In this document: positions 1-7,554 of the stretch, piece by piece
Layout: every line of letters begins with the position of its first letter
Numbering within the stretch: the stretch's first letter is position 1
Source of the DNA: Geodermatophilus nigrescens
GTDB lineage: Bacteria; Actinomycetota; Actinomycetes; Mycobacteriales; Geodermatophilaceae
NCBI RefSeq assembly: GCF_900129495.1
Contig: NZ_FQVX01000002.1
Coordinates: 868,001 to 932,000 of the forward strand
Reading direction: 5' to 3'
DNA length: 64,000 nt
The notes under the pieces: model-generated
What the model was told of the DNA's origin: nothing
Databases searched by the model: none
The model's input: the letters and a program-made list of their open reading frames with translations, nothing else
Position numbers and translations under genes: made by a program

Positions 1-650
1 ATCACCGGCCCGTTCGACGAGGCGATGAACTTGCCCGTGCCGATGAGGGTGACGAAGCCCGGCACGATCGACTGCTTGAGCTCCAGCTGCTTGGAGAACG
101 CGCAGAGGTTGCTCGCCTTGATCGTCAGGTTGCCGTCGTCGAGGTCGTAGGCGTTGAGGTCGAAGCCGCGGTCGCCGATGAGCAGCTTGCCGTGCCCCTG
201 GGCGACCACCCAGTCCTGGATGTAGACCGGGCTGGAGAACCGGTTGGCCACCCACGCCTGCACCGAGGAGTACTCCGTGACGGCGTCGAACTGGATGTTG
301 CCGTAGTAGGCCAGCATCGCGCCCTTGCTCATGAACCACTCGCCGTTGAGCGCGATGCAGAACACGTAGGGGTTGACGTTGTCGTCGTCGGGCAGCGACT
401 GCGGGTTCAGCGTGGCCGGCACGCCGCTGGGCGCGCCCTGGGGCGGCGGGCCCCCGTACGGCGGCTGCTGCCCGTAGCCGGGCGGCGGCTGGCCGTACCC
501 GGGCGGGGGCTGGCCGTACCCGGGCGGGGGCTGCCCGTAGCCAGGCTGCGGCTGGCCGTAGGGGTTGCCCGGGGGCTGGCCGTAGCCGGGCTGCGGCTGC
601 CCGCCGTAGGGGTTGCCGCCGCCGTAGGGGTTGCCGGGTGGGTAGGTCAT
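1..650 (-). CDS. AIM24 family protein, Pro/Gly/Tyr/Gln-rich N-terminus (partial)
   Basis: The gene reads leftward from an ATG at 648-650 and runs off the left edge, so only about 216 residues are visible. The first ~70 residues are low complexity, built on repeats of the type PPGYGQP and GGNPYG. The rest resembles the AIM24 beta-helix family: a segment GEWFMSKGAMLAYYGNIQF matches the 'dampen unwanted membrane exposure, low-complexity then AIM24' layout of actinobacterial paralogs, and the following G-rich strands (VVAQGHGKLLIGDRG) match the two full-length neighbours. AIM24 proteins have no proven bacterial function. It is the last gene of a three-paralog leftward operon, 10 bases after its neighbour. 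The repeat region may act as a disordered, self-associating tail; that is inference. Confidence 0.8.
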   Translation of the reverse strand, partial: MTYPPGNPYGGGNPYGGQPQPGYGQPPGNPYGQPQPGYGQPPPGYGQPPPGYGQPPPGYGQQPPYGGPPPQGAPSGVPATLNPQSLPDDDNVNPYVFCIALNGEWFMSKGAMLAYYGNIQFDAVTEYSSVQAWVANRFSSPVYIQDWVVAQGHGKLLIGDRGFDLNAYDLDDGNLTIKASNLCAFSKQLELKQSIVPGFVTLIGTGKFIASSNGPV

Positions 651-660
651 CGTCGCCGCC

Positions 661-1305
661 TCAGAACTTCTGCTCGCTGGCCTGCACGTACACGGTGCCG
701 TGGCCGCTGATCCTCAACTGGAACGCCTCGCCGGACCCGCGGCCGACGACGTCGCGGAAGCCCACCTTGGCGGCGAGGTCCACCGACAGCTGGCCGACGT
801 GGCCGACGTAGGCCTGCGGGTCGACGCCGACCTGCTGCCCGTTGAGCTGCAGCGGGAACGCCCCGCCGTGCGAGAGCACCGCGACCGAGCCGCGGCCGTG
901 GACGTTGGTGGTGAACAGGCCCTGGCCGGTCATCGCGCCGCTGATCGCCTGCTTCATCCCGCCGGAGCCGAGGAACTGGACGCTGGTCTGCAGGTTCGCG
1001 TCGTGGGCGAGCAGCCGGTCGGCCTCGCAGACCAGGGGCGCGCCGCCGTCGAGCTCGAGGACGGTGACGTGGAGGCCCTTGTAGCCGTAGAGCACCTGGC
1101 CGGTGCCCTCGGTGGCCATCATCGCGTTGGACTCCCCCGACATGGCCGCGCCGACCATGCCGCCGATGCCGCGGCCCTGGCCGTGCACCGGCCGGAAGGT
1201 GACCTGCCCGGAGTAGCCGAGCATCGCGCCGCGGCGGGCCAGCACCGGCGTCGACGCGCTGACGTGGGCGCGCACGACCTTGCTGTTGACGGTCTCGAAG
1301 CTCAC
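661..1305 (-). CDS. AIM24 family protein
   Basis: This 214-residue protein starts at a GTG (1303-1305) preceded by GGAGCG. It shows the AIM24 pattern of short glycine-rich beta repeats: ARRGAMLGYSGQVTF near residue 25, GRGIGGMVGAAMSGE near residue 45 and GRGSVAVLSHGGAFPLQLNG near residue 138. Bacterial AIM24 proteins are named after a yeast mitochondrial biogenesis factor, and their biochemical role is unknown. It is the middle gene of three AIM24 paralogs, 3 bases after the upstream gene and 10 before the next, so the three are almost certainly co-transcribed. No signal peptide or membrane segment is visible, so it is probably cytoplasmic. Confidence 0.85.
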   Translation of the reverse strand: MSFETVNSKVVRAHVSASTPVLARRGAMLGYSGQVTFRPVHGQGRGIGGMVGAAMSGESNAMMATEGTGQVLYGYKGLHVTVLELDGGAPLVCEADRLLAHDANLQTSVQFLGSGGMKQAISGAMTGQGLFTTNVHGRGSVAVLSHGGAFPLQLNGQQVGVDPQAYVGHVGQLSVDLAAKVGFRDVVGRGSGEAFQLRISGHGTVYVQASEQKF

Positions 1306-1308
1306 GGG

Positions 1309-1926
1309 TCAGCGCTCCGCGGACTGGACGAGCACCAGGCCGTGGCCGGTGAAGCGGAGGGAGAAGGGCTCGCCGGAGCCCTCGCCCACGAGGGACTTCC
1401 AGGAGACGCCGGAGACCAGGTTCATCGACAGCTGGCCGCGGGAGCCGACGTAGGCGTCGGGGTCGACGACGAGCTCGGCGCCGGGGGCGACCTCCAGCGC
1501 CATGACCGGGCCCTCGGACACCAGGGCGACCTGGCCGTGGCCGGAGACCGTCGTCGTCGCCAGGCCCTGCCCGCTGGTGACGCCGCGCAGCCCGGAGAAC
1601 TGGACGTCGAGGCGCAGCTGCTCGGTGTGGGCGAGGATGTGCTCGCTCTCCACGGTGAGCGTGTCGCCGGCCAGGTCGACGACGAGGACGTCCATCGCGT
1701 CCAGCGCGAGGTACACCCGGCCGGAGCCGGAGCAGTCCATCAGCGAGATGCTCTCGCCGGCGACGGCGCGCTTGAGCGCCGCCCGCATGCCGCCGCCCCC
1801 GCCCATGCCGGAGCTCTTGAAGTCGACGTTGCCCTCGACGGCGACCATCGAGCCGCTGGCGGCCCGGATGCGGTCGCCGTGGAGGTCGGCGTGCAGGACG
1901 CGTTTGTGGGCGGTGAGCTGAGCCAC
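1309..1926 (-). CDS. AIM24 family protein, first of three tandem paralogs
   Basis: The protein has 205 residues and a GTG start at 1924-1926, with GAGAGG six bases upstream. It shows the same glycine-rich AIM24 fold as its neighbour: GSMVAVEGNVDFKSSGMGG near residue 26, a central GLRGVTSGQGLATTTVSGHG and a closing GEGSGEPFSLRFTGHGLVLV. The closing motif is nearly identical in the middle paralog (GRGSGEAFQLRISGHGTVYV), which supports tandem duplication. It leads the AIM24 operon and lies just downstream of the DUF475 gene, from which a strong terminator at 2021-2056 separates it. Its position beside Ter genes suggests a shared stress role, but the function is unknown. Confidence 0.85.
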   Translation of the reverse strand: MAQLTAHKRVLHADLHGDRIRAASGSMVAVEGNVDFKSSGMGGGGGMRAALKRAVAGESISLMDCSGSGRVYLALDAMDVLVVDLAGDTLTVESEHILAHTEQLRLDVQFSGLRGVTSGQGLATTTVSGHGQVALVSEGPVMALEVAPGAELVVDPDAYVGSRGQLSMNLVSGVSWKSLVGEGSGEPFSLRFTGHGLVLVQSAER

Positions 1927-2020
1927 GGATGCCTCTCGGGACGGGTGCGGGGACCGGCCGGACCGTATCCGCGAAGTCCCGGCCGGCGGTAGGTCCCCCG
2001 CCCCGGCCTCCCCGGACGCA

Positions 2021-2056
2021 CCAGCGGCCCCGGGGCGGGTGCCCCGGGGCCGCTGG
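2021..2056 (-). terminator. Strong terminator hairpin after the DUF475 gene
   Basis: This is a perfect 16-base inverted repeat (2021-2036 and 2041-2056) with a GGGT loop, starting 12 bases past the DUF475 stop codon. It has no U-tract, which is usual for very GC-rich actinobacteria. It insulates the AIM24 operon from the gene upstream. Confidence 0.8.
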
Positions 2057-2068
2057 AGAGCCGGTGCG

Positions 2069-3187
2069 TCAGCGCCGGCCGGCGGTCACCTCGTCGCGCT
2101 GCTCGGCGGTGCCGGCGGGCACCTCCGCGGCCTCGCGGCGGCTGGCCACGATGCTGCTGATCACCGCGGCGACGATGAACAGCAGGCCGGTCAGGCCGGT
2201 GACGTACTCGCTGATGTGGAACCGCAGCTCGAGGATCATGATCACGGCCAGGAAGCCGATGGCCCACATGGCGCCGTGCTCGAGGTAGCGGTACTCGTCG
2301 AGGGTGCCCTTGTCGACCATGTAGATGGTCAGCGACCGCACCCAGAAGGCGCCGATGCCCAGGCCCAGCGCGATGATGAAGATGTCGCTGCTGATGGCGA
2401 ACGCGCCGATGACGCCGTCGAAGGAGAACGACGCGTCGAGCACCTCGAGGTAGAGGAACGCGGCCGCACCGGCGCCGGCCACGGCCTTGGTCGCCGCCCC
2501 GGCCGCATTGCCGCCGGAGGTCGTCCCGCCGGTGGCGTCGACGTCCTCGTCCTCGTCGGTCTCCGGGGCCTCCATGAGCTCGTTGAGGCCGCCGATGAGC
2601 AGGTAGGTGAACAGGCCGGCGAGACCGGACATGAGGACGGTCGCGTACTTGTCGTCGTCGGCGATCTGGGAACCGACGTAGATGGTGGCCAGCGCGATGA
2701 CGATGGCGAGGTAGGGCAGCTTGCCGGCCTTGGCCAGCGGGCGCTCCAGCCACGACAGCCAGTGGATCTCCCGGTCCTCGTCGAAGAGGAAGTTCAGGAA
2801 GATCATCAGCAGGAAGATGCCGCCGAAGGTGTAGATGGCCTCGGCGGCGTCCTCGACGGCCGAGCCGTAGGCCTCCTGGTCGCTGAGCGCCAGGTCCCAG
2901 ACCTCGGGGATCGACAGCGAGGCGGTCACCGACACCAGCACGATCGGCAGCAGCAGGCGCATGCCGAACACGGCGATGAAGATGCCGACGTAGAGGAACA
3001 GCTTCCGCCACAGCGGGCTCATCCGGCGCAGCACCTTGGCGTTCACCACGGCGTTGTCGAACGAGAGGCAGACCTCGAGGACGCCGAGGACCGCGACGGC
3101 CAGCAGGGCCGCCGGCCCGCCGAACACCACCGCGGTGACGAGCGCGGCCACCGTCAGACCGACGGAGAAGCCGAAGTAGCGGAGCAT
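2069..3187 (-). CDS. DUF475 family integral membrane protein (TerC-like)
   Basis: This 372-residue, highly hydrophobic protein has about nine membrane segments. The N-terminal half contains GVLEVCLSFDNAVVNAKVL (around residue 35) and a later FSFDGVIGAFAISSD (around 255). Both carry the SFDN/SFDG acidic motif within a helix that is typical of the TerC/DUF475 superfamily of probable metal-ion transporters. An acidic loop (DEDEDVDATGG) near residue 210 separates two homologous halves. The ATG start at 3185-3187 follows AGGAAA with six bases between. The family is often found beside terD genes, as here. The likely role is ion export across the cytoplasmic membrane, but the substrate is not known. 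A perfect palindrome lies in its leader (3204-3221). Confidence 0.85.
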   Translation of the reverse strand: MLRYFGFSVGLTVAALVTAVVFGGPAALLAVAVLGVLEVCLSFDNAVVNAKVLRRMSPLWRKLFLYVGIFIAVFGMRLLLPIVLVSVTASLSIPEVWDLALSDQEAYGSAVEDAAEAIYTFGGIFLLMIFLNFLFDEDREIHWLSWLERPLAKAGKLPYLAIVIALATIYVGSQIADDDKYATVLMSGLAGLFTYLLIGGLNELMEAPETDEDEDVDATGGTTSGGNAAGAATKAVAGAGAAAFLYLEVLDASFSFDGVIGAFAISSDIFIIALGLGIGAFWVRSLTIYMVDKGTLDEYRYLEHGAMWAIGFLAVIMILELRFHISEYVTGLTGLLFIVAAVISSIVASRREAAEVPAGTAEQRDEVTAGRR

Positions 3188-3203
3188 CAGGTTTCCTTTC
3201 CGG

Positions 3204-3221
3204 CGCCTGGTCGACCAGGCG
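3204..3221. promoter_or_regulatory. Perfect 18-bp palindrome in the DUF475 leader
   Basis: CGCCTGGTCGACCAGGCG is a perfect palindrome 17 bases upstream of the DUF475 start codon, just outside the Shine-Dalgarno. It could be an operator for a dimeric repressor or an RNA hairpin in the leader. No regulator can be assigned. Confidence 0.5.
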
Positions 3222-3447
3222 GCGACGACGGGCCCGCGCTCACCGGGCCGGATCGGCCGGGACGCGGGCCCCGGTTACCAACGGGAGGGGCGCGGTTGCG
3301 GTTCCCGCCGCCCTCCGGCGGGCGACGGGCGGGACGGGCTCAGCCGACCGGGCGGTCCGGGCCGCCCGTCCGGGGGCGGCCGGTCCCGACGTGGTAGGCA
3401 GACCGCGCCGGGGCGCGACCGCCCCGGTCGCGCGGGAGGAGTCGGAC

Positions 3448-4734
3448 GTGGGCGGGCTCGGTGGTGCACCCGCTCCCCGCTGGTGGCGCCGCGACCGCGA
3501 CGCCGGTCTGCGGGAGGCCGCGGCCGCGCGCGAGGCGGCGGCCGCCGCGATGCTCGACCTCGACGTCGCCCTGGCGGACCTGCCCGACGCGGTCGCCGCG
3601 GCCGAGGAGGCCGGCGCGGCCCCGGCACGGGGGACGGGCGGACGACGGGCTCAGCACCGCATCCCCGCTCCCGACTCGTTGGCCCGTGACTGGCGGGATC
3701 TCTCGACCCACGCCGACGCGGTCATTGGACACTATCTGCAGGCGCTTTCCAACAACGCCGCCGACGGGCCGGGCGCGTCCGACCCCGCCCGCGCCGCCGC
3801 CGACCTGGGCGCCGCCGCCACCGCGCTGCGCGAGGTCCACGCGCAGGTGCTGCGCTTCCGCGAGCAGTACGGCGAGGTGCTCGCCTCCGCCGCCCGCACC
3901 CGGGCCGCGGCCGCCGCCGAGGTGACCGCGGCGCGGGAGGCCCGCACCGCGGCCGCCGCCGCGCGGGACGGGCTCGCCGGCACCGGGCTCGCCGACGCGG
4001 GCGTCGCGCCCCTGCTCGGGGAGGCCGACGCCGCCCTCGCCACCGCGGCGGCGGCGCTGGCCGAGCGCCGCGCCGCCGACGCCGCCGCGGCCGCGTCCCG
4101 GGCCCGCCGGGCCGCCGACGCCGCCGCCGAGCGGCTGCGCGGGCTGGGCGACCGGGCCGACGCGGTGCGCCGGGGCGCGGCGTCGGTGCGCACCCGCCGG
4201 GAGGCACTCGGCACCCGGCACGAGCGGCTGGCGCCGGTGATGAGCGAGCTGCGGCGGCGCTACCCGCTGTCGGCGTGGTCCGACGTCGAGCGGGCGCCGC
4301 AGCGGGCGGCCGAGGAGCTGGCCGAGGCCGACGCGGCCCTGGCGGCGCTGACCGCGGCGCTGCGCGAGCCCCCGCTCGACGTGCCGGAGGCCGAGGCGCT
4401 GCTGGCCCGGGTCCGTGCCGCGGCCGGCCGGGTCGACGACGAGGTGCGCGCCGCGACCGGCCGGCTGTCCCGTCTGGACGCCGTCGCCGCCGACCCCGGG
4501 TCACTGCTCGGCGAGGTGCAGCGCGCCGTCGTCGACGCCCGGCGCTTCCTCGGCGGGCTGCCCGAGGAGCGCGCCCGCCGCTTCCGCCGGACCTTCGAGG
4601 ACCTCGCGCGCCGGCTGCCGGCGCTGGAGTCGGCCGCCCGAGGCGAGCGGCCGGACTGGGGCGCGGTGCTGCGCGAGGCCGAGTCGATCGAGCGGGGCCT
4701 GGCCGCGCTGGTGCGCACCGCCCGCGCGGACTAG
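3448..4734 (+). CDS. Alanine-rich coiled-coil protein, function unknown
   Basis: The protein has 428 residues. I choose the GTG at 3448 because GGGAGGA lies seven bases before it; the frame stays open further upstream, but that part has no start signal. The protein is almost wholly helical, rich in Ala, Arg and Glu/Asp, with long heptad-like stretches (AAAAAEVTAAREARTAAAAA, and EAEALLARVRAAAGRVDDEV near residue 320). It has no signal peptide or membrane segment. It is divergent from the DUF475 gene and convergent with the esterase gene, overlapping its end by four bases. Its place inside the Ter region suggests a structural or scaffolding role in that response; I do not recognise the family. 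Confidence 0.75.
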   Translation: MGGLGGAPAPRWWRRDRDAGLREAAAAREAAAAAMLDLDVALADLPDAVAAAEEAGAAPARGTGGRRAQHRIPAPDSLARDWRDLSTHADAVIGHYLQALSNNAADGPGASDPARAAADLGAAATALREVHAQVLRFREQYGEVLASAARTRAAAAAEVTAAREARTAAAAARDGLAGTGLADAGVAPLLGEADAALATAAAALAERRAADAAAAASRARRAADAAAERLRGLGDRADAVRRGAASVRTRREALGTRHERLAPVMSELRRRYPLSAWSDVERAPQRAAEELAEADAALAALTAALREPPLDVPEAEALLARVRAAAGRVDDEVRAATGRLSRLDAVAADPGSLLGEVQRAVVDARRFLGGLPEERARRFRRTFEDLARRLPALESAARGERPDWGAVLREAESIERGLAALVRTARAD

Positions 4735-5609
4735 CCGCCGGAAGGGCCGAGGAGCCGGGCGAGGAGCCAGGCGTCACGCTCCGTGCGGGCGGCGCGGGCC
4801 ATCGCCGTCGGGTGGCCGGTGAAGCCGTGCGGCTGCTCCGGGTAGACGCGGACGTCGACGTCGACACCCGCGGCGGCCAGCCGCTCGGCCATGGCCAGGT
4901 CGTCGTCCAGCAGGACGTCGTGCTCCCCGACGACGAGCAGGACCGGCGGCAGCCCGCGCAGGTCGCCGAAGGCGGGCGAGACGTCGGGCAGGGTGCGGTC
5001 GGCGACCGCCCCGGCGTACGCCTCGAGGAACCACTCGCCGGCGATCCGCCGGCCCGCGGGCGTGGTGCCGCTGAGGTCGAAGGTGCCGTACTCGAGCACC
5101 GCGCCCGCGAACGCCCCGGCGAGGCCGGCGTCGCGGAGCCGCAGCAGCGTCGTCGTGGCGAGCGTGGCCCCGGCGGAGCTGCCGGCGACCGCCAGCGCGG
5201 AGGTGCCGAACCGGGCCGGCGCGTGCTCCAGCAGCCAGCGCGCGGCGGTCTCGCAGTCGTCCGGCGCGGCCGGCCACGGGGACTCGGGCGCGAGCCGGTA
5301 CCCGGGGACCACGACGGCGACGCCGAGCGACCGCGCCGTCTCCGCGGCCCGCGCCAGCCCGGCCGCCGTCGGCCCGAGGGTGAACCCGCCGCCCGGGACG
5401 TCCAGGACCGCGCCGCGCGCCGTGCCGTCCGGCGCGTGGACCCAGAGCGGGACCGCGCCGGCGTGCGCGTCGGGCGGACGCACCGGCGGCAGCTGCGCGC
5501 GGACGGCGCGCAGCTCGTCGGCCGAGGCCGGCCCGCGCCGCTCGCCGCGTGCGGCGTAGAGGGCCCGGGTCTCCGGCACCAGTCCGGCCAGGTCCGCCCG
5601 GACCGGCAC
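4731..5609 (-). CDS. Alpha/beta-hydrolase (HSL/acetyl-esterase-like)
   Basis: This 292-residue protein starts at GTG 5607-5609, two bases after the HAD phosphatase stop, which suggests translational coupling. It has the hormone-sensitive-lipase-like layout: an oxyanion-loop region VPGGGFTLG (~residue 68), the nucleophile elbow AGSSAGA (~145), the acid in GEHDVLLDD (~243) and the histidine in PEQPHGF (~270). The oxyanion loop reads PGGG where the family normally has HGGG. This may alter activity but leaves Ser-Asp-His intact. It is the last gene of the Ter biosynthetic run, so its substrate may be the product of that pathway; this is inference. A generic carboxylesterase is the alternative. 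Confidence 0.8.
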   Translation of the reverse strand: MPVRADLAGLVPETRALYAARGERRGPASADELRAVRAQLPPVRPPDAHAGAVPLWVHAPDGTARGAVLDVPGGGFTLGPTAAGLARAAETARSLGVAVVVPGYRLAPESPWPAAPDDCETAARWLLEHAPARFGTSALAVAGSSAGATLATTTLLRLRDAGLAGAFAGAVLEYGTFDLSGTTPAGRRIAGEWFLEAYAGAVADRTLPDVSPAFGDLRGLPPVLLVVGEHDVLLDDDLAMAERLAAAGVDVDVRVYPEQPHGFTGHPTAMARAARTERDAWLLARLLGPSGG

Positions 5610-5611
5610 GG

Positions 5612-6430
5612 TCAGGCCCGCGCGAGCAGCCAGCGGACGATCTCCTCGCCGGCCGCCGCACCCGTGGCGTCGGTGACCGCGACCCGGGCGCCGGTCCAGC
5701 CCTGCTCGTGCAGCTCGCCGTGCGCGGGGCGGACGGCGGCGTCGGCGGCCAGCAGCATCGGCGCGTCGAGCAGGCTGTCGCCGGCGCACAGCAGCCGCGG
5801 CGCGGGCCCCTCCCCCGCGAGCAGCCGGCGCAGCCGCAGCAGCCCGGCGGCCTTCGACAGCCCCGCGGGGACGACGTAGACCTTGCGGCCCTGGACGCTC
5901 AGCGTGGCGCCCGCGGCCGTGGCGGCGTCGGTGGTGGCGGCCAGCCAGTCCTCCGGGATGCCGTCGCGGGAGTGCGCGACGAGGTACCCGAACAGGCCCT
6001 CGGCCGCGCGCACGGTGCGCACCCACGGCTCGCCGGCCACCGCCTCCAGGGGTGCGAGCAGCTCGGGCAGCGGCGCGGCCTCCGCGGCGGTGGCGGCCGC
6101 CCAGGCGTCCCAGTCCGGGTCGCGGACACCGTCGGCGAGCAGCACTCCGCCGTTGCCGCACAGCGCGTACCGGGGCACGACCGGCAGCCGCACCCGGCCG
6201 TACTGGGCCTCGGTGCGGGTGGTCACCGGGACCAGGACGGCGCGGCGGGACAGCTCGGCCAGCAGCTCCCAGGACGCCGGCGTGGCGGAGCTGAGCGGGG
6301 CGCCGTCGAGGTGCTCGACCACCTGCAGGCCCTCGGTCGTCCCCGCCGCGGACGCCGAGTAGATGAGCGTGCGGTCGAGGTCGACGGCGGCCACGGTGGT
6401 CGGCCCGGTGGCGGGCAGGACGGCGGTCAC
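5612..6430 (-). CDS. HAD-superfamily phosphatase of the Ter-associated module
   Basis: The protein has 272 residues. The GTG start (6428-6430) overlaps the stop of the StiP gene as GTGA. HAD motif I is VDLDRTLIYS (DxDxT, ~residue 18), motif II a Thr in VPVTTRTE, a Lys lies in AGLSKAAGL, and the last motif is CAGDSLLDAPML (~233), all needed for phosphoaspartate chemistry with Mg2+. A cap domain lies in the middle, as in Cof/SPP-type sugar or nucleotide phosphatases. The family occurs with StiP, phosphoribosyltransferase and CitE-like genes in Ter operons, where a nucleotide-like metabolite has been proposed as the product. The substrate here is unknown. Confidence 0.85.
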   Translation of the reverse strand: MTAVLPATGPTTVAAVDLDRTLIYSASAAGTTEGLQVVEHLDGAPLSSATPASWELLAELSRRAVLVPVTTRTEAQYGRVRLPVVPRYALCGNGGVLLADGVRDPDWDAWAAATAAEAAPLPELLAPLEAVAGEPWVRTVRAAEGLFGYLVAHSRDGIPEDWLAATTDAATAAGATLSVQGRKVYVVPAGLSKAAGLLRLRRLLAGEGPAPRLLCAGDSLLDAPMLLAADAAVRPAHGELHEQGWTGARVAVTDATGAAAGEEIVRWLLARA

Positions 6431-7554
6431 CGGCCCACCGGCCGGATCAGCCCGACGCACGAGTACGGCAGGTCGGGGACCTCCACCAGCGGCACCCCGC
6501 GGGCCCGCGCGAGCGCGGCGACGTGCCGCAGGTCCTCCGCGCGGTCCGGGCGCACCAGCACCTGCCAGGGCACCCGGCGCAGCAGCACGCGCGTGGTCTC
6601 CCCCACCCCGGGCTTGACCAGGTTGACGTCGGCGATGCCGAACCCGGCGGCGATCGCCTCGACGGCGGCCCACCCGGCCCAGGTCGGCCGGCGCTCGGCG
6701 GGCGGGACGTCGTCGGCGGGCGGGGTCGCGGGGAAGGCGGCGGCGACGGTGTCGACGAACAGCGCGGAGACGTCGGCGCCGGCGAGCTCGGCGTAGTACT
6801 TCGCGCCGTGGAACATGCCCGGGCCGATGAGGTCCTCGCGCAGCACCGTGCGGCTGACCAGGCCCGACACCGTGCTGTTGAGGCAGGCGCTCGGGATGAG
6901 GAAGTCGTCGCGGGTGCCGTACAGCTCGGTGCAGACGCCGGGGTCGGCGAGGACGGCGAGCCGGTCGTCCAGCGCGGCGTCCTCCGGGTGCGCGGCGGCC
7001 CAGGCGGCGACGGCCTCGGTGAGCTGCCGCTGGATCGCGCCCTTGCCGGTCCAGCCGTCGACGAAGCGCACCGCCGCCGCCGGGTGCCGCGCGAGCACGT
7101 GCGCCATGGCCACCTGGTCGATGCCGCGGCCCCGGATGATCGAGACGGTGTAGTGCGGCACCTCCACGCCGCGCGAGGCGAGGAACCAGCGGCGCAACAG
7201 CACGCCGATCGGCGTCCCGGCGCGGGCGAGGGAGACCAGCACCGGCGTCTGCCCGGACGCGGCCGCGGCGTCCCAGACCAGCTCGCCGACCCGGGCGACG
7301 GCGTCGGCCAGGCGCTGCGCGGAGGCCTCCAGCGCGGCGGTGAACAGCGCGAGGTACGCCTCGTCGGGCTGGTACTCGACCGGCAGCATCTCCGAGTAGT
7401 GGGTGCCCGACTGGATGGCCTCCTCGCGGTCCTCCGTGCCGCGCTCGAGCGCGACCGAGGACAGGTCGGTGAGCAGCCAGGTCACCTCCTCGGGCGCGTA
7501 GGAGCCGAACCGGCCGGGGACGGCGGGCGCGAGGCCCGGCTGCAGCGCGGTCAC
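6427..7554 (-). CDS. StiP-domain protein with C-terminal PELOTA-like domain
   Basis: The 375-residue protein starts at GTG 7552-7554 and overlaps the phosphoribosyltransferase stop by four bases. Its main domain begins with RFGSYAPEEVTWLLTDLS and contains HYSEMLPVEYQP, SLARAGTPIGVLLRRW and PSACLNSTVSGLVSRTV, features of the StiP family (annotated as a putative cysteine protease but also related to phosphoribosyltransferases). The last ~75 residues, from NLVKPGVGETTRVLLRRVPW to the C-terminus, match the PELOTA RNA-binding-type domain appended to StiP in Ter gene clusters. It presumably works with its operon partners in the Ter-dependent stress pathway. Which activity it has, protease or transferase, cannot be decided from sequence. 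Confidence 0.85.
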   Translation of the reverse strand: MTALQPGLAPAVPGRFGSYAPEEVTWLLTDLSSVALERGTEDREEAIQSGTHYSEMLPVEYQPDEAYLALFTAALEASAQRLADAVARVGELVWDAAAASGQTPVLVSLARAGTPIGVLLRRWFLASRGVEVPHYTVSIIRGRGIDQVAMAHVLARHPAAAVRFVDGWTGKGAIQRQLTEAVAAWAAAHPEDAALDDRLAVLADPGVCTELYGTRDDFLIPSACLNSTVSGLVSRTVLREDLIGPGMFHGAKYYAELAGADVSALFVDTVAAAFPATPPADDVPPAERRPTWAGWAAVEAIAAGFGIADVNLVKPGVGETTRVLLRRVPWQVLVRPDRAEDLRHVAALARARGVPLVEVPDLPYSCVGLIRPVGR

